DNA of 64,000 nucleotides from Caballeronia sp. BR00000012568055 (GCF_029439455.1 NZ_JAQFVG010000311.1:89460-153459), one strand, 5' to 3'. Numbered from the stretch's first letter, positions 27,162 to 39,728 are shown. Made by a program: numbers and translations. The notes: generated by a model from the sequence alone, not told the origin.

Positions 27162-28172
27162 ATGGCCACTCCGATTCTCGATCCCAACGCTCCCGCCTTC
27201 ACGCGCCGCTACATGAATCTCGCGGACCCGCGACTCGGCGCGCAGGCGCTGTTCGCCACCGACGAATTCTTCGCGCCGATGAACCGCATGCTCGAACCGC
27301 AGCCCGCGGTGTTCATCCCCGGAAAATACGATGAACACGGCAAGTGGATGGACGGCTGGGAAACGCGCCGCAAGCGCACCACGGGCTACGACTACTGCAT
27401 CGTCAAGCTGGCGCGGGCGGGCGTGATTCACGGTATCGATATCGATACGAGTCATTTCACGGGCAACTTTCCGCCGGCGGCGTCGATCGAAGCGTGCTAC
27501 AGCGAAAGCGACGATCCGCAGCGCGATGGCGACTGGCGCGAGATCGTGCCTTCGACCACCTTGCAGGGCAATCATCATCACTATCTCGATATCGGCGATG
27601 CACGCGCCTACACGCACTTGCGCGTGAATATTTATCCCGATGGCGGGATCGCGCGTTTGCGAGTGTACGGTCAGCCGAAAACGGATTTTTCGCGCGTGAA
27701 GGCCGGCACGCTGCTCGATCTCGCGGCGATCGAAAACGGCGCGTATCTGGTCGCGGCGAACAATCAGCACTTCGGGCCTGCATCGCAAATGCTGATGCCG
27801 GGTCGCGGCGTAAATATGGGCGATGGCTGGGAAACGCGTCGTCGTCGCGAACCGGGCAACGACTGGGCGATCGTCGCGCTGGCCAATCCCGGCGTGATCC
27901 GCGCGATCGAAGTGGATACCGCGCACTTCAAAGGCAATTTCCCCGACCGATGCTCGCTGCAAGCGGCGCGCGTGGAGGGCGGCACGGATGAATCGCTGGT
28001 GACCCAAGCGATGTTCTGGCCCGTGCTGCTCGACGAGCAAAAGCTGTCGATGGACAACGTGCATCGCTTCGAGAAGGAGATCGCGGCGCTGGGTCCGGTC
28101 ACGCACGTGCGCTTCAATATTTATCCGGACGGCGGCGTGTCGCGTCTGCGAATCTTCGGTGAAATCCAATGA
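27162..28172 (+). CDS. alc: Allantoicase
   Basis: 336 residues. It contains two copies of the allantoicase repeat: first [20 protein letters not shown]...[13 protein letters not shown] (about residues 64-107), then [20 protein letters not shown]...[12 protein letters not shown] (about 221-265). Each is followed by [20 protein letters not shown] or a close match. It hydrolyses allantoate to ureidoglycolate and urea in purine breakdown. It lies 21 bases after the transporter, and its stop overlaps the start of the ureidoglycolate lyase gene (ATGA). Confidence 0.96.
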   Translation: MATPILDPNAPAFTRRYMNLADPRLGAQALFATDEFFAPMNRMLEPQPAVFIPGKYDEHGKWMDGWETRRKRTTGYDYCIVKLARAGVIHGIDIDTSHFTGNFPPAASIEACYSESDDPQRDGDWREIVPSTTLQGNHHHYLDIGDARAYTHLRVNIYPDGGIARLRVYGQPKTDFSRVKAGTLLDLAAIENGAYLVAANNQHFGPASQMLMPGRGVNMGDGWETRRRREPGNDWAIVALANPGVIRAIEVDTAHFKGNFPDRCSLQAARVEGGTDESLVTQAMFWPVLLDEQKLSMDNVHRFEKEIAALGPVTHVRFNIYPDGGVSRLRIFGEIQ

Positions 28173-28681
28173 AGACGCTGACGCTCGAACCGCTCACGCG
28201 CGAAGCGTTCGCCCCGTTTGGCGATGTAATCGAACTCGAAGGCGCGCGCCATTTTCCGATCAACGCGGGCACGACCGAACGCTTCCACGATCTTGCCCAA
28301 GTGGACGTCGGTATCGATACCGGCGGGCGGCCGCTCATCAACGTGTTTCGCGGCCAGCCGCGCCCGCAGCCGGTGGAAATTTCGATGATGGAGCGCCATC
28401 CGCTCGGCAGTCAGGCGTTCGTGCCGCTGGGCGCGGTGCGCTATCTGGTGGTCGTCGCGCCAGCGGGCGAGTTCGATGCGTCGCGCCTGAAAGCGTTTTA
28501 CGTCGATGGCTGGCAGGGCGTGAATTACGCGCGCGGCGTATGGCATCACCCGCTGATCGTGCTCGACACGGCGGGCGATTTTATCGTCGTGGATCGCGGC
28601 GGCGATCTGCCGAATTGCGATGAGATCGATTTGCCTGAGCGCTATACGCTTAGGAAAGCCGAGGCGCACGCGGCTGTATAA
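28169..28681 (+). CDS. allA: Ureidoglycolate lyase
   Basis: 170 residues, starting inside the alc stop (ATGA at 28169-28172). It matches All[18 protein letters not shown] at the N-terminus, [13 protein letters not shown] near 30, and [15 protein letters not shown] with [21 protein letters not shown] in the cupin-like core. It splits ureidoglycolate to glyoxylate and urea, completing the pathway started by Alc. No allantoinase or urease gene is in the window. Confidence 0.96.
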   Translation: MKTLTLEPLTREAFAPFGDVIELEGARHFPINAGTTERFHDLAQVDVGIDTGGRPLINVFRGQPRPQPVEISMMERHPLGSQAFVPLGAVRYLVVVAPAGEFDASRLKAFYVDGWQGVNYARGVWHHPLIVLDTAGDFIVVDRGGDLPNCDEIDLPERYTLRKAEAHAAV

Positions 28682-28743
28682 ACGCCGATAACGCTATTGC
28701 GAATCAACCGCATACGCATCTCACAAAAGGTATAGGCGAAACG

Positions 28744-28783
28744 AAACCGCCGTCCATCGAAGCCGATGGACGGCGGTTTTTTG
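28744..28783. terminator. Bidirectional terminator between allA and fur
   Basis: A perfect 16-bp stem (AAACCGCCGTCCATCG / CGATGGACGGCGGTTT, four-base loop) followed by TTT on the plus strand. It also suits the converging fur transcript, which would read TTTCGTTT. Confidence 0.92.
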
Positions 28784-28815
28784 CGTTCGGGCCGGTCATT
28801 ACCGGCGCGTCCAGC

Positions 28816-29244
28816 TCAGTGCTTGCGGTGCGGGCAGTTTTCCTTCGTGCATGCGCCGTACAGCGCGAGCGCATGCTCGTGGAGTTTGAAGCCGCGTTCC
28901 TTCGCAATCGCTTGTTGGCGGCGTTCGATCTCGGAGTCGAAAAATTCTTCGACACGGCCGCAGTCGATACACACGAGGTGATCGTGATGCGATCCTTCGT
29001 TGAGTTCGAAAACGGCCTTGCCCGATTCGAAATTGCTCCGCGACAGCAAACCGGCTTGCTCGAACTGCGTGAGCACGCGATAGACCGTGGCGAGACCGAT
29101 ATCCAGCTCTTCCGTAAGCAGGCTTCGATACACGTCTTCAGCGGTCAGGTGGCGCACCGTACTGTGCTGGAAAATCTCGAGAATCTTGAGGCGCGGCAGG
29201 GTCGCCTTAAGCCCAATGTTCTTGAGATCAGCGGTGTTGCTCAT
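28816..29244 (-). CDS. fur: Ferric uptake regulator Fur
   Basis: 142 residues from ATG 29244 ([22 protein letters not shown]); ATG 29250 two codons upstream is also possible. It has the Fur winged helix ([10 protein letters not shown]...[14 protein letters not shown]), the metal site [16 protein letters not shown] near 87-102 with its CxxC, and the C-terminal CxxxxC (CTKENC). It is a cytosolic Fe(II)-dependent repressor of iron uptake. It diverges from bamE; no clear Fur box was seen in the 187 bases between. Confidence 0.97.
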   Translation of the reverse strand: MSNTADLKNIGLKATLPRLKILEIFQHSTVRHLTAEDVYRSLLTEELDIGLATVYRVLTQFEQAGLLSRSNFESGKAVFELNEGSHHDHLVCIDCGRVEEFFDSEIERRQQAIAKERGFKLHEHALALYGACTKENCPHRKH

Positions 29245-29431
29245 GGCCATGCGTCCCTAGAGTACAATTCAAGGTTCTCATAGTAATGCGTTTTTCCGAT
29301 TCCGGACATCTCGCAGGAAATCGGATCGCCGTGCGGACCTCTGCGCGGTCGATAAGCGCGGCCTTGGAGCGCTTCGCGCGAAAGGTGAAATGTCTTCAAT
29401 TTCTATATCGAATCGCAGGGAGAGCAGTCGC

Positions 29432-30232
29432 ATGCGGGGAACCATGATCGCAGCAACCTTGGCCGCATTGCTCGCCGGTTGCTCGACGTATGACAGCGTC
29501 ACGCAGAAGATCGCGCAAAGCATCACGCCGTATCGCATCACGGTCGTGCAAGGCAATTTTGTTTCGCAGGAAGCCGCGAATCAAATGCAGGTCGGCATGT
29601 CGCGGGATCAGGTCAAGCAGCTTCTCGGTACGCCGCTGCTCACCGACATGTTCCACGCGGATCGCTGGGACTACGTGTTTTATTTCAAGCGCGGCAGCAC
29701 GTCCGTCGTTCAGCAGCGTGATTTCATCGTGAATTTCGCGAGCGATCGCGTGGTCAGTTGGTCGGGCGGCGAGAATCTGCCGTCGAACCTCGAACTGCTG
29801 GCTGAAATCGACGGCGACAAGGGCGTCAAGGTTGCGAAGGCAGCGCCCGCTCCTGCAGCGGTCGCGGCTTCGGCATCGGGTGCGTCGGCAACGGGCGTGA
29901 CCGCGCCGGTCGGCGAGCCGTCCACGCAGCCGAACGCCGCCACGGCCTTTGCCGGCGACGCCAACGAGCAAGCCGCGCAGGCCGCGAATCGCGCGACGGC
30001 GCAGGTCGAAGCGCCGACCGGGCGTCAGCGTTCCTCGACGTATAGCAGCGCGCCGACCAGCGCGGGCGGTGCGCCGGGCTCGGCCAACAATTCCGGCTCG
30101 AATTCGCAGATCCAGCTTCAGCGCAAACCGCAGACGATCAACATTCCCGACAGCAGCGCGGTCGGTCCGGCGAGCACATCGCCGGCTCCGGCCAACGCCA
30201 GCGGTCAGGGGCAGTTCACGATGCCGCAGTAA
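29432..30232 (+). CDS. bamE: Outer membrane assembly lipoprotein BamE (OmlA), long form
   Basis: 266 residues from ATG 29432 ([17 protein letters not shown]), with GGGAGAG upstream; an earlier ATG at 29390 exists. A lipobox LAGC gives a lipoprotein. The SmpA/OmlA domain occupies about residues 25-115 ([48 protein letters not shown]). Beyond it is a 150-residue Ala/Pro/Ser/Gln-rich, probably disordered tail not present in the ~113-residue E. coli protein. It belongs to the BAM complex that folds outer-membrane beta barrels. Confidence 0.93.
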   Translation: MRGTMIAATLAALLAGCSTYDSVTQKIAQSITPYRITVVQGNFVSQEAANQMQVGMSRDQVKQLLGTPLLTDMFHADRWDYVFYFKRGSTSVVQQRDFIVNFASDRVVSWSGGENLPSNLELLAEIDGDKGVKVAKAAPAPAAVAASASGASATGVTAPVGEPSTQPNAATAFAGDANEQAAQAANRATAQVEAPTGRQRSSTYSSAPTSAGGAPGSANNSGSNSQIQLQRKPQTINIPDSSAVGPASTSPAPANASGQGQFTMPQ

Positions 30233-30341
30233 CAGCGGCTTCTTTGAAGCGGTGCCGCTTAGCTTGGCGGCGCCGCTTTCGCATCATTCGCCGCGCGGCT
30301 CGGCTTTCGTACGACGCGCGGTTCATCGACACGAGACAGCC

Positions 30342-31139
30342 ATGAAGATCGCCATTGCCGGTGCATCGGGCCGCATGGGCCGGATGCTGATCGAAACCGT
30401 TCTCAACGAACCCGACGTGCAACTCGTCGGCGCACTCGACCGGCCGGGCGTGCCGCAGCTCGGGCAGGACGCGGGCGCGTTTCTCGGCAAAACCACGGGC
30501 GTGCTGCTCACCGACGATATCGAACGCGTGTTCGCCGAAGCCGATTATCTGATCGACTTTACGCGGCCCGAAGGCACGCTCGTGCATCTCGAAGCGGCGC
30601 TGCGTCATAACGTGAAGATGATTATCGGCACGACCGGTTTCAGCGACGAGCAGAAGGCGCAGCTGCGTCAGGCGGGCGAGAAGATCGGCATCATGTTCGC
30701 GCCGAATATGAGCGTGGGCGTGAACGTCACGCTCAAGCTGCTCGAATTCGCGGCGAAGCAGTTCGCGCAGGGCTACGACATCGAGATTATCGAGGCGCAC
30801 CATCGTCATAAGGTCGATGCGCCTTCCGGCACCGCGCTCGCCATGGGCGAAGTGATCGCCGATGCGCTCGGCCGCGATCTCAAAGACTGCGCCGTCTACG
30901 CGCGCGAAGGCGTGACCGGCGAACGCGATCCATCGACCATCGGCTTTTCTGCCATTCGCGGCGGCGATATCGTCGGCGATCACACGGTGCTGTTCGCGGG
31001 CATTGGCGAGCGGATCGAGATTACGCACAAGTCGGCAAGCCGTTTGTCGTACGCGCAGGGCGCGCTGCGTGCGGCGCGCTTCCTCGCGGGCCGCGATCAC
31101 GGCTTTTTCGACATGCAAGACGTGCTCGGCCTGCGCTGA
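30342..31139 (+). CDS. dapB: 4-hydroxy-tetrahydrodipicolinate reductase
   Basis: 265 residues from ATG 30342 ([15 protein letters not shown]); the open frame begins far upstream inside bamE but is meaningless there. The dinucleotide fold is followed by [11 protein letters not shown] near 100, the catalytic [16 protein letters not shown] near 152-167, and the C-terminal [10 protein letters not shown]. It reduces hydroxytetrahydrodipicolinate in lysine and meso-diaminopimelate synthesis. It lies 109 bases after bamE and 12 bases before the ExbB-like gene. Confidence 0.97.
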   Translation: MKIAIAGASGRMGRMLIETVLNEPDVQLVGALDRPGVPQLGQDAGAFLGKTTGVLLTDDIERVFAEADYLIDFTRPEGTLVHLEAALRHNVKMIIGTTGFSDEQKAQLRQAGEKIGIMFAPNMSVGVNVTLKLLEFAAKQFAQGYDIEIIEAHHRHKVDAPSGTALAMGEVIADALGRDLKDCAVYAREGVTGERDPSTIGFSAIRGGDIVGDHTVLFAGIGERIEITHKSASRLSYAQGALRAARFLAGRDHGFFDMQDVLGLR

Positions 31140-31151
31140 TCCATTCGTACG

Positions 31152-31817
31152 ATGGCGACAACGAGCGTTCTCCACTACCTCGAATCCGGCGATGCCGTGA
31201 CGCATACCGTTGCGGGCGTCTTGCTCGCGATGTCGCTGGCGAGCTGGTGTTTTCTGCTGGTGAAAACGTGGGTGCTGGTGCGCGCCAAGTGGCAAGGGCC
31301 GCGCGCGTTGCAGCGGTTCTGGCAGGCGGCGAGTCTGAAAGATGGCATCGGCGCGTTGAAGCGCGCGGATCGCGAGCGCGTGTATTTGCCGCTGGCCGAA
31401 GCGGCGTGGCGCGCATCGGAGGCCGAAGTGCCGGGCGCGCTGCTCGCCCGCGTGGATCGCGATGAACGCGTGCTGCGCGCGCTGCGTCAGGCCATGCTCA
31501 ATTCGCAACGGCGGCTCGAATTCGGTCAGGTGCTGCTCGCATCGGTCGGGAGTACGGCGCCGTTCGTCGGATTGCTCGGGACCGTGTGGGGCATTTATCA
31601 CGCGCTGTCGAGTATCGCGGCAAGCGGGCAGGCGATGATCGAAAACGTCGCCGGACCGGTGGGCGAAGCGCTCATCATGACCGCGTTCGGCCTTGTCGTC
31701 GCGATTCCCGCGGTGCTCGCCTACAACGTGCTCGGCCGCTACGTGCGGCAGATTTCCGAAGAACTCGACGGCTTCGCGCACGATCTGCACGTGTTCGTCT
31801 GCGGCGAGCGCGAGTAA
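31152..31817 (+). CDS. MotA/TolQ/ExbB-family proton channel protein
   Basis: 221 residues. There is one N-terminal membrane segment (VTHTVAGVLLAMSLASWCFLL) and two further ones around GSTAPFVGLLGTVWGIYHAL near 135 and ALIMTAFGLVVAIPAVLAYN near 175, the pattern of TolQ/ExbB. It should form a proton-driven stator with the ExbD-like protein encoded 12 bases downstream. It is separate from the TolQR pair at the right end of the window. No TonB or TolA gene is adjacent here. Confidence 0.9.
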   Translation: MATTSVLHYLESGDAVTHTVAGVLLAMSLASWCFLLVKTWVLVRAKWQGPRALQRFWQAASLKDGIGALKRADRERVYLPLAEAAWRASEAEVPGALLARVDRDERVLRALRQAMLNSQRRLEFGQVLLASVGSTAPFVGLLGTVWGIYHALSSIAASGQAMIENVAGPVGEALIMTAFGLVVAIPAVLAYNVLGRYVRQISEELDGFAHDLHVFVCGERE

Positions 31818-31829
31818 GGAGCGCGGATC

Positions 31830-32258
31830 ATGGCCTTCGGCGGACTCGACAAGAAGCCCAATGGCCAGCCGATGGCCGAGATCAACATGACGCCGCTCAT
31901 CGACGTCATGCTTGTGCTGCTGGTCATTTTCATCATCACCGCGCCGCTGTTCACGCACGCCATTCGGCTTGATCTGCCGAAGGTCGCATCGCAGCCCGCG
32001 CGCGAGACGCCGCAGACCGTCACGCTGTCCATCGACGATTCCGGCAAGCTGTTCTGGAACGACGCGCCCGTCAGTTTCGACGAGATGCGCGCGCGTTTCA
32101 CCGATGCCGGCAAGGCCGCGCAGAAGCCTGAATTGCACTTGCGGGCGTCGAGTGCGACGCGGTACGACGTAATTGCCAAAGTGATGGGCGCGGCGCAGCA
32201 GGCGGGACTGTCGAGCATTGGTTTCGTGACGCAGCCGGTCGCAAAACCCGCGCATTGA
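31830..32258 (+). CDS. ExbD/TolR-family biopolymer transport protein
   Basis: 142 residues. A short cytoplasmic N-terminus leads into one membrane segment with the essential aspartate (MTPLIDVMLVLLVIFIITAP, residues about 20-39). The periplasmic domain (IDDSGKLFWNDAPVSFDEM, LHLRASSATRYDVIAKVMG) follows. It pairs with the ExbB-like protein to couple the proton gradient to an outer-membrane process, probably TonB-dependent uptake, although TonB is not nearby. Confidence 0.92.
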   Translation: MAFGGLDKKPNGQPMAEINMTPLIDVMLVLLVIFIITAPLFTHAIRLDLPKVASQPARETPQTVTLSIDDSGKLFWNDAPVSFDEMRARFTDAGKAAQKPELHLRASSATRYDVIAKVMGAAQQAGLSSIGFVTQPVAKPAH

Positions 32259-32361
32259 GTATTTTGCCTATGCCGAGCGGACGACTGGCCGTCGGCGTGA
32301 GAAGCCCGCACACTGAGGCCAGATAGCCCGGATTGCGCGCCGATGCATGAAAACAGGACGG

Positions 32362-32367
32362 TATAAT
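32362..32367 (+). promoter_or_regulatory. Probable -10 element of the leuS operon
   Basis: A perfect TATAAT lies inside a short inverted repeat (GGACG...CGTCC), 105 bases before leuS. No good -35 at the normal distance was found, so this rests on the -10 alone. Confidence 0.45.
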
Positions 32368-32411
32368 CGTCCTTTGCCCGTTCGGCGGGCCTGTCAAGTC
32401 AAGCTCGTTAG

Positions 32412-35065
<2,654 letters not shown>

Positions 35066-35066
<1 letters not shown>

Positions 35067-35659
35067 TGGCCAAAACCAAGGGAGCGGATGTGACCCGTCA
35101 AGCCGGCATGAGCAGGCGTTCGTTTCTGACGCTGTTGGGCGGTGCTTCGTTGTTGTCCGCGTGCGGCTTCCAGTTGCGCGGACAACAGGACTACGCGTTC
35201 AAGCGTCTCGCGGTAACGGGTGGCGTGCCGCAGATGGTCGCGCGCCTCGAACGCATGGTCGAAGGCGGCAGCGACACGGTGATCGTTAAGCCGTGGGAAA
35301 AGCCGGATGCAACGCTCAGTCTGTCGGAAGGGCAAGGCCAGCGCACGTTGAGCCTGAATGCGCAGGGCGTGGTGCAGGAATACGAACTGGTCTACAACGT
35401 GACGTATTCGCTCATCGGCGCGGACGGCACGTTGCTGATTCCGCCGAGCGTGATCGCGCTGAATCGTTCCATGACGTATAGCGATCAATACACGCTCGCC
35501 AAGCAGTCGGAAGCAACGCTGCTGTACAACGACATGCGCAACGACGCCGTCGATCAGCTCACGCGCCGTCTCGCCGCCGTGCGCTCGCTGCATCCGGCGC
35601 CGGGCGAGCAGACGCCGAGCGTCGTGCCGCGCGCGCCGCTGCCGACACCGCCGCTCTGA
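35066..35659 (+). CDS. lptE: LPS-assembly lipoprotein LptE
   Basis: 197 residues if begun at the overlapping ATG 35066; an internal ATG at 35108 (MSRRSFLTLLGG) gives 183 residues and a tidier signal peptide. The lipobox is LSAC, followed by the family start GFQLRGQQDYAFKRLAV. LptE sits as a plug inside the LptD barrel and helps insert lipopolysaccharide at the outer membrane; lptD is also in this window at 47947. The leuS-lptE-holA order is standard in proteobacteria. Confidence 0.93.
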
Positions 35660-35677
35660 TCGAACGCGCCGCTTGCC

Positions 35678-36769
35678 ATGCAACTGAAGCTCGACGCGCT
35701 CGAAGCGCACCTCGCGAAAGGCCTGAAAGGGCTGTACGTCGTTTATGGCGACGAGCCTTTGCTCGCGCAGGAAGCGTGCGATCGTATTCGCGCGGCGGGG
35801 CGTGCGGCCGGCTTCACGGATCGCGCGGTGTTCACGGTCGAGCGTGGATTCGACTGGAGCGCGCTGATCGGTGCGAGCCAGTCGATGTCGCTGTTCGGTG
35901 ATCGTCAGTTAATCGAATTGCGGATTCCGACCGGCAAGCCCGGCAAGGAAGGCGGCGAAGCGCTGAAGACCCTCGCCGCTTCCGATAATCCCGACATTCT
36001 CCTGCTCGTCACGCTGCCGCGTCTGGATTCGGCGACGCAGAAATCCGCGTGGTTCACGGCGCTGCTCGGCGCGGCCGTCGCGCTGAAGATCGATCCGGTC
36101 GAGCGCGCGCAGTTGCCCATGTGGGTCGGTCAGCGGCTCGCACAGCAAGGTCAGCATGTCGCGGCGGGCGAGGATGGAAGGCGCGCGTTGCAGTTCATCG
36201 CGGAGCGCGTTGAAGGGAATTTGCTGGCGGCGCATCAGGAGATTCAAAAGCTCGGGCTGCTGTATCCGCAAGGCGTCTTGTCGTTCGAACAGATTCACGA
36301 CGCCGTGCTCAATGTCGCGCGCTACGACGTCTTCAAGCTCAACGAAGCGATGCTGACCGGCGACGTCGGCCGGCTTGCGCGCATGCTTGACGGCCTGAAG
36401 GGTGAAGGCGAAGCCGCCGTGCTCGTGCTGTGGGCGCTGGTCGAGGAAGTGCGCACGCTGTTGCGTATCAAACGCGGCGTGGCATCGGGGAAGCCGCTCG
36501 CCACGTTGATGCGCGAGAACCGCGTATGGGGTCCGCGTGAACGGTTGATCGGACCGGCGCTGTCGCGCGTGACGGACGAGGCGCTGGAAAAGGCGCTGAC
36601 GCTGGCGGCGCGGCTGGATCGGCAAGTGAAGGGTTTGTCCGGCGGCACGGGAAAGCGCGGCAGCGAGCCGCCGCCCGATCCGTGGGCCGGCATGTTCGAA
36701 CTCGCGATGGCGGTCGCCCACGGCGGCAAGCCGGCGCAGGCGTCCGGCGCGCCGCGACCGCGTCGCTGA
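35678..36769 (+). CDS. holA: DNA polymerase III delta subunit
   Basis: 363 residues (MQLKLDALEAHLAKGLKGLYVVYGDEPLLAQEACDRI). The N-terminal domain carries the HolA start around LYVVYGDEPLL, and the middle and end match the three-domain clamp-loader fold. It opens the sliding clamp within the gamma complex. It lies 18 bases after lptE in one operon. The C-terminal ~25 residues are rich in Gly, Pro and Arg and probably disordered. Confidence 0.95.
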   Translation: MQLKLDALEAHLAKGLKGLYVVYGDEPLLAQEACDRIRAAGRAAGFTDRAVFTVERGFDWSALIGASQSMSLFGDRQLIELRIPTGKPGKEGGEALKTLAASDNPDILLLVTLPRLDSATQKSAWFTALLGAAVALKIDPVERAQLPMWVGQRLAQQGQHVAAGEDGRRALQFIAERVEGNLLAAHQEIQKLGLLYPQGVLSFEQIHDAVLNVARYDVFKLNEAMLTGDVGRLARMLDGLKGEGEAAVLVLWALVEEVRTLLRIKRGVASGKPLATLMRENRVWGPRERLIGPALSRVTDEALEKALTLAARLDRQVKGLSGGTGKRGSEPPPDPWAGMFELAMAVAHGGKPAQASGAPRPRR

Positions 36770-36857
36770 CACGCTTCTGTCACACGCTGTTGCAATCCAC
36801 GCAACGGCTTAGAATGATCCTTTCGACGCTCGCAGCGCCGACGCAACGAGATAAACG

Positions 36858-38129
36858 ATGAATATCGATCAATACATGACCGACCTCGGCCGCCGCGCAC
36901 GCGCGGCGTCGCGCGCAATGGCGCGTGCCTCGACGGCGGCGAAGAACGCGGCGCTCGTCGCGGTGGCCGAAGCCATCGAACGCGAACGCGACACGCTGAA
37001 GGCCGCGAATGCGCGTGATCTCGCCCGCGCCCGCGACAAAGGCCATGACGCCGCTTTCATCGACCGTCTGACGCTTTCGGACAAAGCGCTCGACACGATG
37101 GTCGAAGGTTTGCGGCAAGTGGCGGCGCTGGCTGATCCGATCGGCGAAATCAGCGGGCTGAAGTATCGGCCGAGCGGGATTCAGGTTGGTCAGATGCGCG
37201 TGCCGCTCGGCGTGATCGGCATCATCTACGAATCGCGGCCGAATGTGACAATCGACGCAGCCGCGCTTTGTCTGAAATCCGGCAACGCGACCATTCTCCG
37301 CGGCGGTTCCGAAGCGCTCGAATGCAATACCGCGCTGGCCAGGCTGATCGGCGTCGGGCTGCAAGCGGCGGGACTGCCGCAGGACGCGGTGCAAGTGGTC
37401 GAGACGGCGGATCGCGCGGCGGTCGGCAAGCTCATTACCATGACCGAGTTCGTGGACGTGATCGTGCCGCGCGGCGGCAAGAGCCTGATCGCGCGGCTGA
37501 TGGAAGAAGCGCGCGTGCCGATGATCAAGCATCTCGACGGCATCTGCCACGTTTATGTCGATGATCGCGCCGATCTGGACAAAGCAGCGGCGGTTTGCGA
37601 CAACGCGAAAACGCATCGCTACGGCACGTGCAACACGATGGAAACGCTGCTGGTTGCGCGTAGCATCGCTGAAAAGGCGCTGCCGCAGTTGGCGCGCGCG
37701 TTCCAGGCCAAGGACGTGGAATTGCGCGTGGACGCCGAATCGCGCGCCGTGCTCGAAGCGGCGAAAATCGGCGCACTGGTCGATGCCACCGAAGAAGACT
37801 GGAGCACCGAATATCTCGCGCCGGTGCTGGCAATCAAGATCGTCGAAGGGCTGGATGACGCGATCGAACATATCAACGACTACGGTTCGCATCACACCGA
37901 CGCCATCGTCACCGAAGATCACGACCGCGCCATGCGTTTCCTGCGCGAAGTGGATTCGGCGAGCGTTATGGTCAACGCATCGACGCGATTTGCCGACGGC
38001 TTCGAGTTCGGGCTGGGCGCGGAAATCGGCATTTCGAACGACAAGCTGCACGCGCGCGGACCGGTTGGGCTTGACGGATTGACGTCGCTTAAATACGTCG
38101 TGCTCGGACGCGGCGAAGTACGCAATTAA
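36858..38129 (+). CDS. proA: Glutamate-5-semialdehyde (gamma-glutamyl phosphate) reductase
   Basis: 423 residues. It shows the ProA aldehyde-dehydrogenase-like fold: [17 protein letters not shown] near 115, [15 protein letters not shown] near 140, and the catalytic cysteine region [12 protein letters not shown] near 255. The end [18 protein letters not shown] is typical. It reduces gamma-glutamyl phosphate in proline synthesis. It is 88 bases after holA, with TTGCAA and TAGAAT elements in the gap (36790 and 36810), although their 14-base spacing is short. Confidence 0.97.
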   Translation: MNIDQYMTDLGRRARAASRAMARASTAAKNAALVAVAEAIERERDTLKAANARDLARARDKGHDAAFIDRLTLSDKALDTMVEGLRQVAALADPIGEISGLKYRPSGIQVGQMRVPLGVIGIIYESRPNVTIDAAALCLKSGNATILRGGSEALECNTALARLIGVGLQAAGLPQDAVQVVETADRAAVGKLITMTEFVDVIVPRGGKSLIARLMEEARVPMIKHLDGICHVYVDDRADLDKAAAVCDNAKTHRYGTCNTMETLLVARSIAEKALPQLARAFQAKDVELRVDAESRAVLEAAKIGALVDATEEDWSTEYLAPVLAIKIVEGLDDAIEHINDYGSHHTDAIVTEDHDRAMRFLREVDSASVMVNASTRFADGFEFGLGAEIGISNDKLHARGPVGLDGLTSLKYVVLGRGEVRN

Positions 38130-38137
38130 TAAGAACG

Positions 38138-38554
38138 ATGCTCTGGATCAAATCGCTGCATATCGTGTTGGTCGCCTCTTGGTTCGCGGGGCTTTTCTAC
38201 CTGCCGCGCATTTTCGTCAATCTGGCGATGGAAACCGATCCCGCGGCCACCGCGCGCCTTTTGCTGATGGCGCGCAAGCTGTTTCGCTTCATGACGTTTA
38301 TCGCGGTGCCGGCGCTGGCGTGCGGACTGTGGCTGTGGCTCGTCGTGGGCAGCGGCGCGGGACAGGGATGGCTGCATGCCAAGCTCACGATCGTCGCGCT
38401 GATCATCGTCTATCACGCGTATTGCGGGCGCTTGTTGCACACGTTTCAGCGTGGCGAAAACAAGCGCTCGGATAAGTGGTATCGCATGTTCAATGAGTTG
38501 CCGGTGCTCGGTTTGCTGGGCGCGACGCTGCTCGTGGTGGTCAAGCCTTTCTGA
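38138..38554 (+). CDS. hemJ: Protoporphyrinogen oxidase HemJ (CopD/UPF0093 family)
   Basis: 138 residues with four hydrophobic segments. The start MLWIKSLHIVLVASWFAGLFYLPRIFV holds the conserved histidine at residue 8 of the HemJ family and the W-F-A-G-L-F-Y-L-P-R motif. Other signatures are GWLHAKLTIV near 75 and YHAYCGRLL near 88. HemJ oxidises protoporphyrinogen IX in heme synthesis at the inner membrane. It starts 8 bases after the proA stop. Confidence 0.9.
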   Translation: MLWIKSLHIVLVASWFAGLFYLPRIFVNLAMETDPAATARLLLMARKLFRFMTFIAVPALACGLWLWLVVGSGAGQGWLHAKLTIVALIIVYHAYCGRLLHTFQRGENKRSDKWYRMFNELPVLGLLGATLLVVVKPF

Positions 38555-38588
38555 AGTCGGCGCAAACGCATACGCGGATAACGGCCGA

Positions 38589-39428
38589 TCACACGTCCAC
38601 GCGCCGGCTCTCCAATACATCCTTCGCCTCGGCGAGCTTTTCCGCCAGCGCCGGGCCGCGCGCCAGCGCAAGACCGACCGCGAGAATATCGCCGATTGCC
38701 AAATGCGAGACGCGTGAAGTCATCGGCGAAAAAATATCCGTGTCTTCATCCACGTTCGCGAACAGGCCGACGCTCGCCAGTCGCGCGAGCGGCGAGTTGC
38801 CGTGCGTAATCGCGATGACTTTCGCGCCGCCGGACAGGGCGGATCGGCACGCATCGAGAATATCGCGCGTGCGGCCCGTGTTCGAAATTGCGATGACCAC
38901 ATCGCCCGCGCCGAGCAGCGCGGCGGAAGTCGTGTACGTGTGGGGATCGGAATAAGCGACGGACGGCACGCCGAGCTTGAAAAACTTGTGCTGCATATCG
39001 AGCGCCACGATGCCCGACCCGCCCGCGCCGTAAAACTCGATGCGCCGCGCCTCCGACAGCAAGCCGATCGCCGTCGCCACGCTGTCCGACGAGAGACTGT
39101 TGCGCACCGCGATCAGCGCGCCGATGGTCCGGTCCAGCACTTTTGCCGCGACGCCCGCTGCGGGTTCGTCGCTGCGCACATCGCGATAAACCGTGGGAAC
39201 GTCCGCTGCTACGCTTTGTGCGAGGCGGATCTTGAATTCGCGGAAACCCGAGAATCCGAGCGCCTGACAGAATCGCGCGATGGTCGGCTGGCTGACGCCG
39301 GCGCGGGTGGCGAAGTCGGTCATCGAAATATCAAGGACTTCGCGGGGCGCTTCGAGCACGTAATCGGCCAGCTTGCGTTCGGAGGGCCGCAACTGCTCGC
39401 GCATTGCCTCGACTTGAGACAGCAACAT
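38589..39428 (-). CDS. hexR: HexR, RpiR-family regulator of central carbon genes
   Basis: 279 residues. The N-terminal RpiR helix-turn-helix is LRPSERKLADYVLE and FATRAGVSQPTIARFCQALGFSGFREFK (about residues 13-66). The C-terminal SIS phosphosugar-binding domain follows (IEFYGAGGSGIVALDMQHKF near 130, GDVVIAISNTGRTRDILDA near 175). HexR represses Entner-Doudoroff and related genes and is released by 2-keto-3-deoxy-6-phosphogluconate. It diverges from edd-eda with two HexR-like sites in between, so autoregulation is likely. Confidence 0.93.
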   Translation of the reverse strand: MLLSQVEAMREQLRPSERKLADYVLEAPREVLDISMTDFATRAGVSQPTIARFCQALGFSGFREFKIRLAQSVAADVPTVYRDVRSDEPAAGVAAKVLDRTIGALIAVRNSLSSDSVATAIGLLSEARRIEFYGAGGSGIVALDMQHKFFKLGVPSVAYSDPHTYTTSAALLGAGDVVIAISNTGRTRDILDACRSALSGGAKVIAITHGNSPLARLASVGLFANVDEDTDIFSPMTSRVSHLAIGDILAVGLALARGPALAEKLAEAKDVLESRRVDV

Positions 39429-39481
39429 CGGAAATCTCGCCTATGCTGGAAAATGTTGGGACTATAGCCGATGAATATGCT

Positions 39482-39496
39482 TGTACAAATACTACA
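39482..39496. promoter_or_regulatory. HexR-like operator, hexR-proximal
   Basis: TGTACAAATACTACA has the TGTA...TACA ends and 15-base length of HexR sites. It is 54 bases before the hexR start. Confidence 0.6.
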
Positions 39497-39600
39497 TGAA
39501 ATTCGGCTGTTCTCTTAGGGATTACCCTCAAGTCCATATATGACAAGCCAAATTGGCAAGCGGCTGCTTAAAAAATACAGTTCGAAAGACGTTGTCCGTA

Positions 39601-39615
39601 TGTAGTTTTTCTACT
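39601..39615. promoter_or_regulatory. HexR-like operator, edd-proximal
   Basis: TGTAGTTTTTCTACT fits the remembered HexR pattern TGTARTWWWWYTACA at 14 of 15 positions. It is 114 bases before the edd start. Confidence 0.65.
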
Positions 39616-39728
39616 AACATCATGGCCACGGCGATCTAGAACAAGTCAACAATTCACCGCCGTCCTCGCATTGTCCAAACCCAATACCTCGACGGCAGGC
39701 GCGCCGGGAGTGAGACGAAGGAGCTTCG

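Noticed and set aside
25890-28169. 759-codon minus-strand open frame opposite the transporter and allantoicase
   Set aside because: Its His/Arg/Asp-rich composition is typical of antisense frames in GC-rich DNA, and it crosses two recognised genes.
29245-29431. Fur box between fur and bamE
   Set aside because: No 19-base match resembling the Fur consensus was seen.
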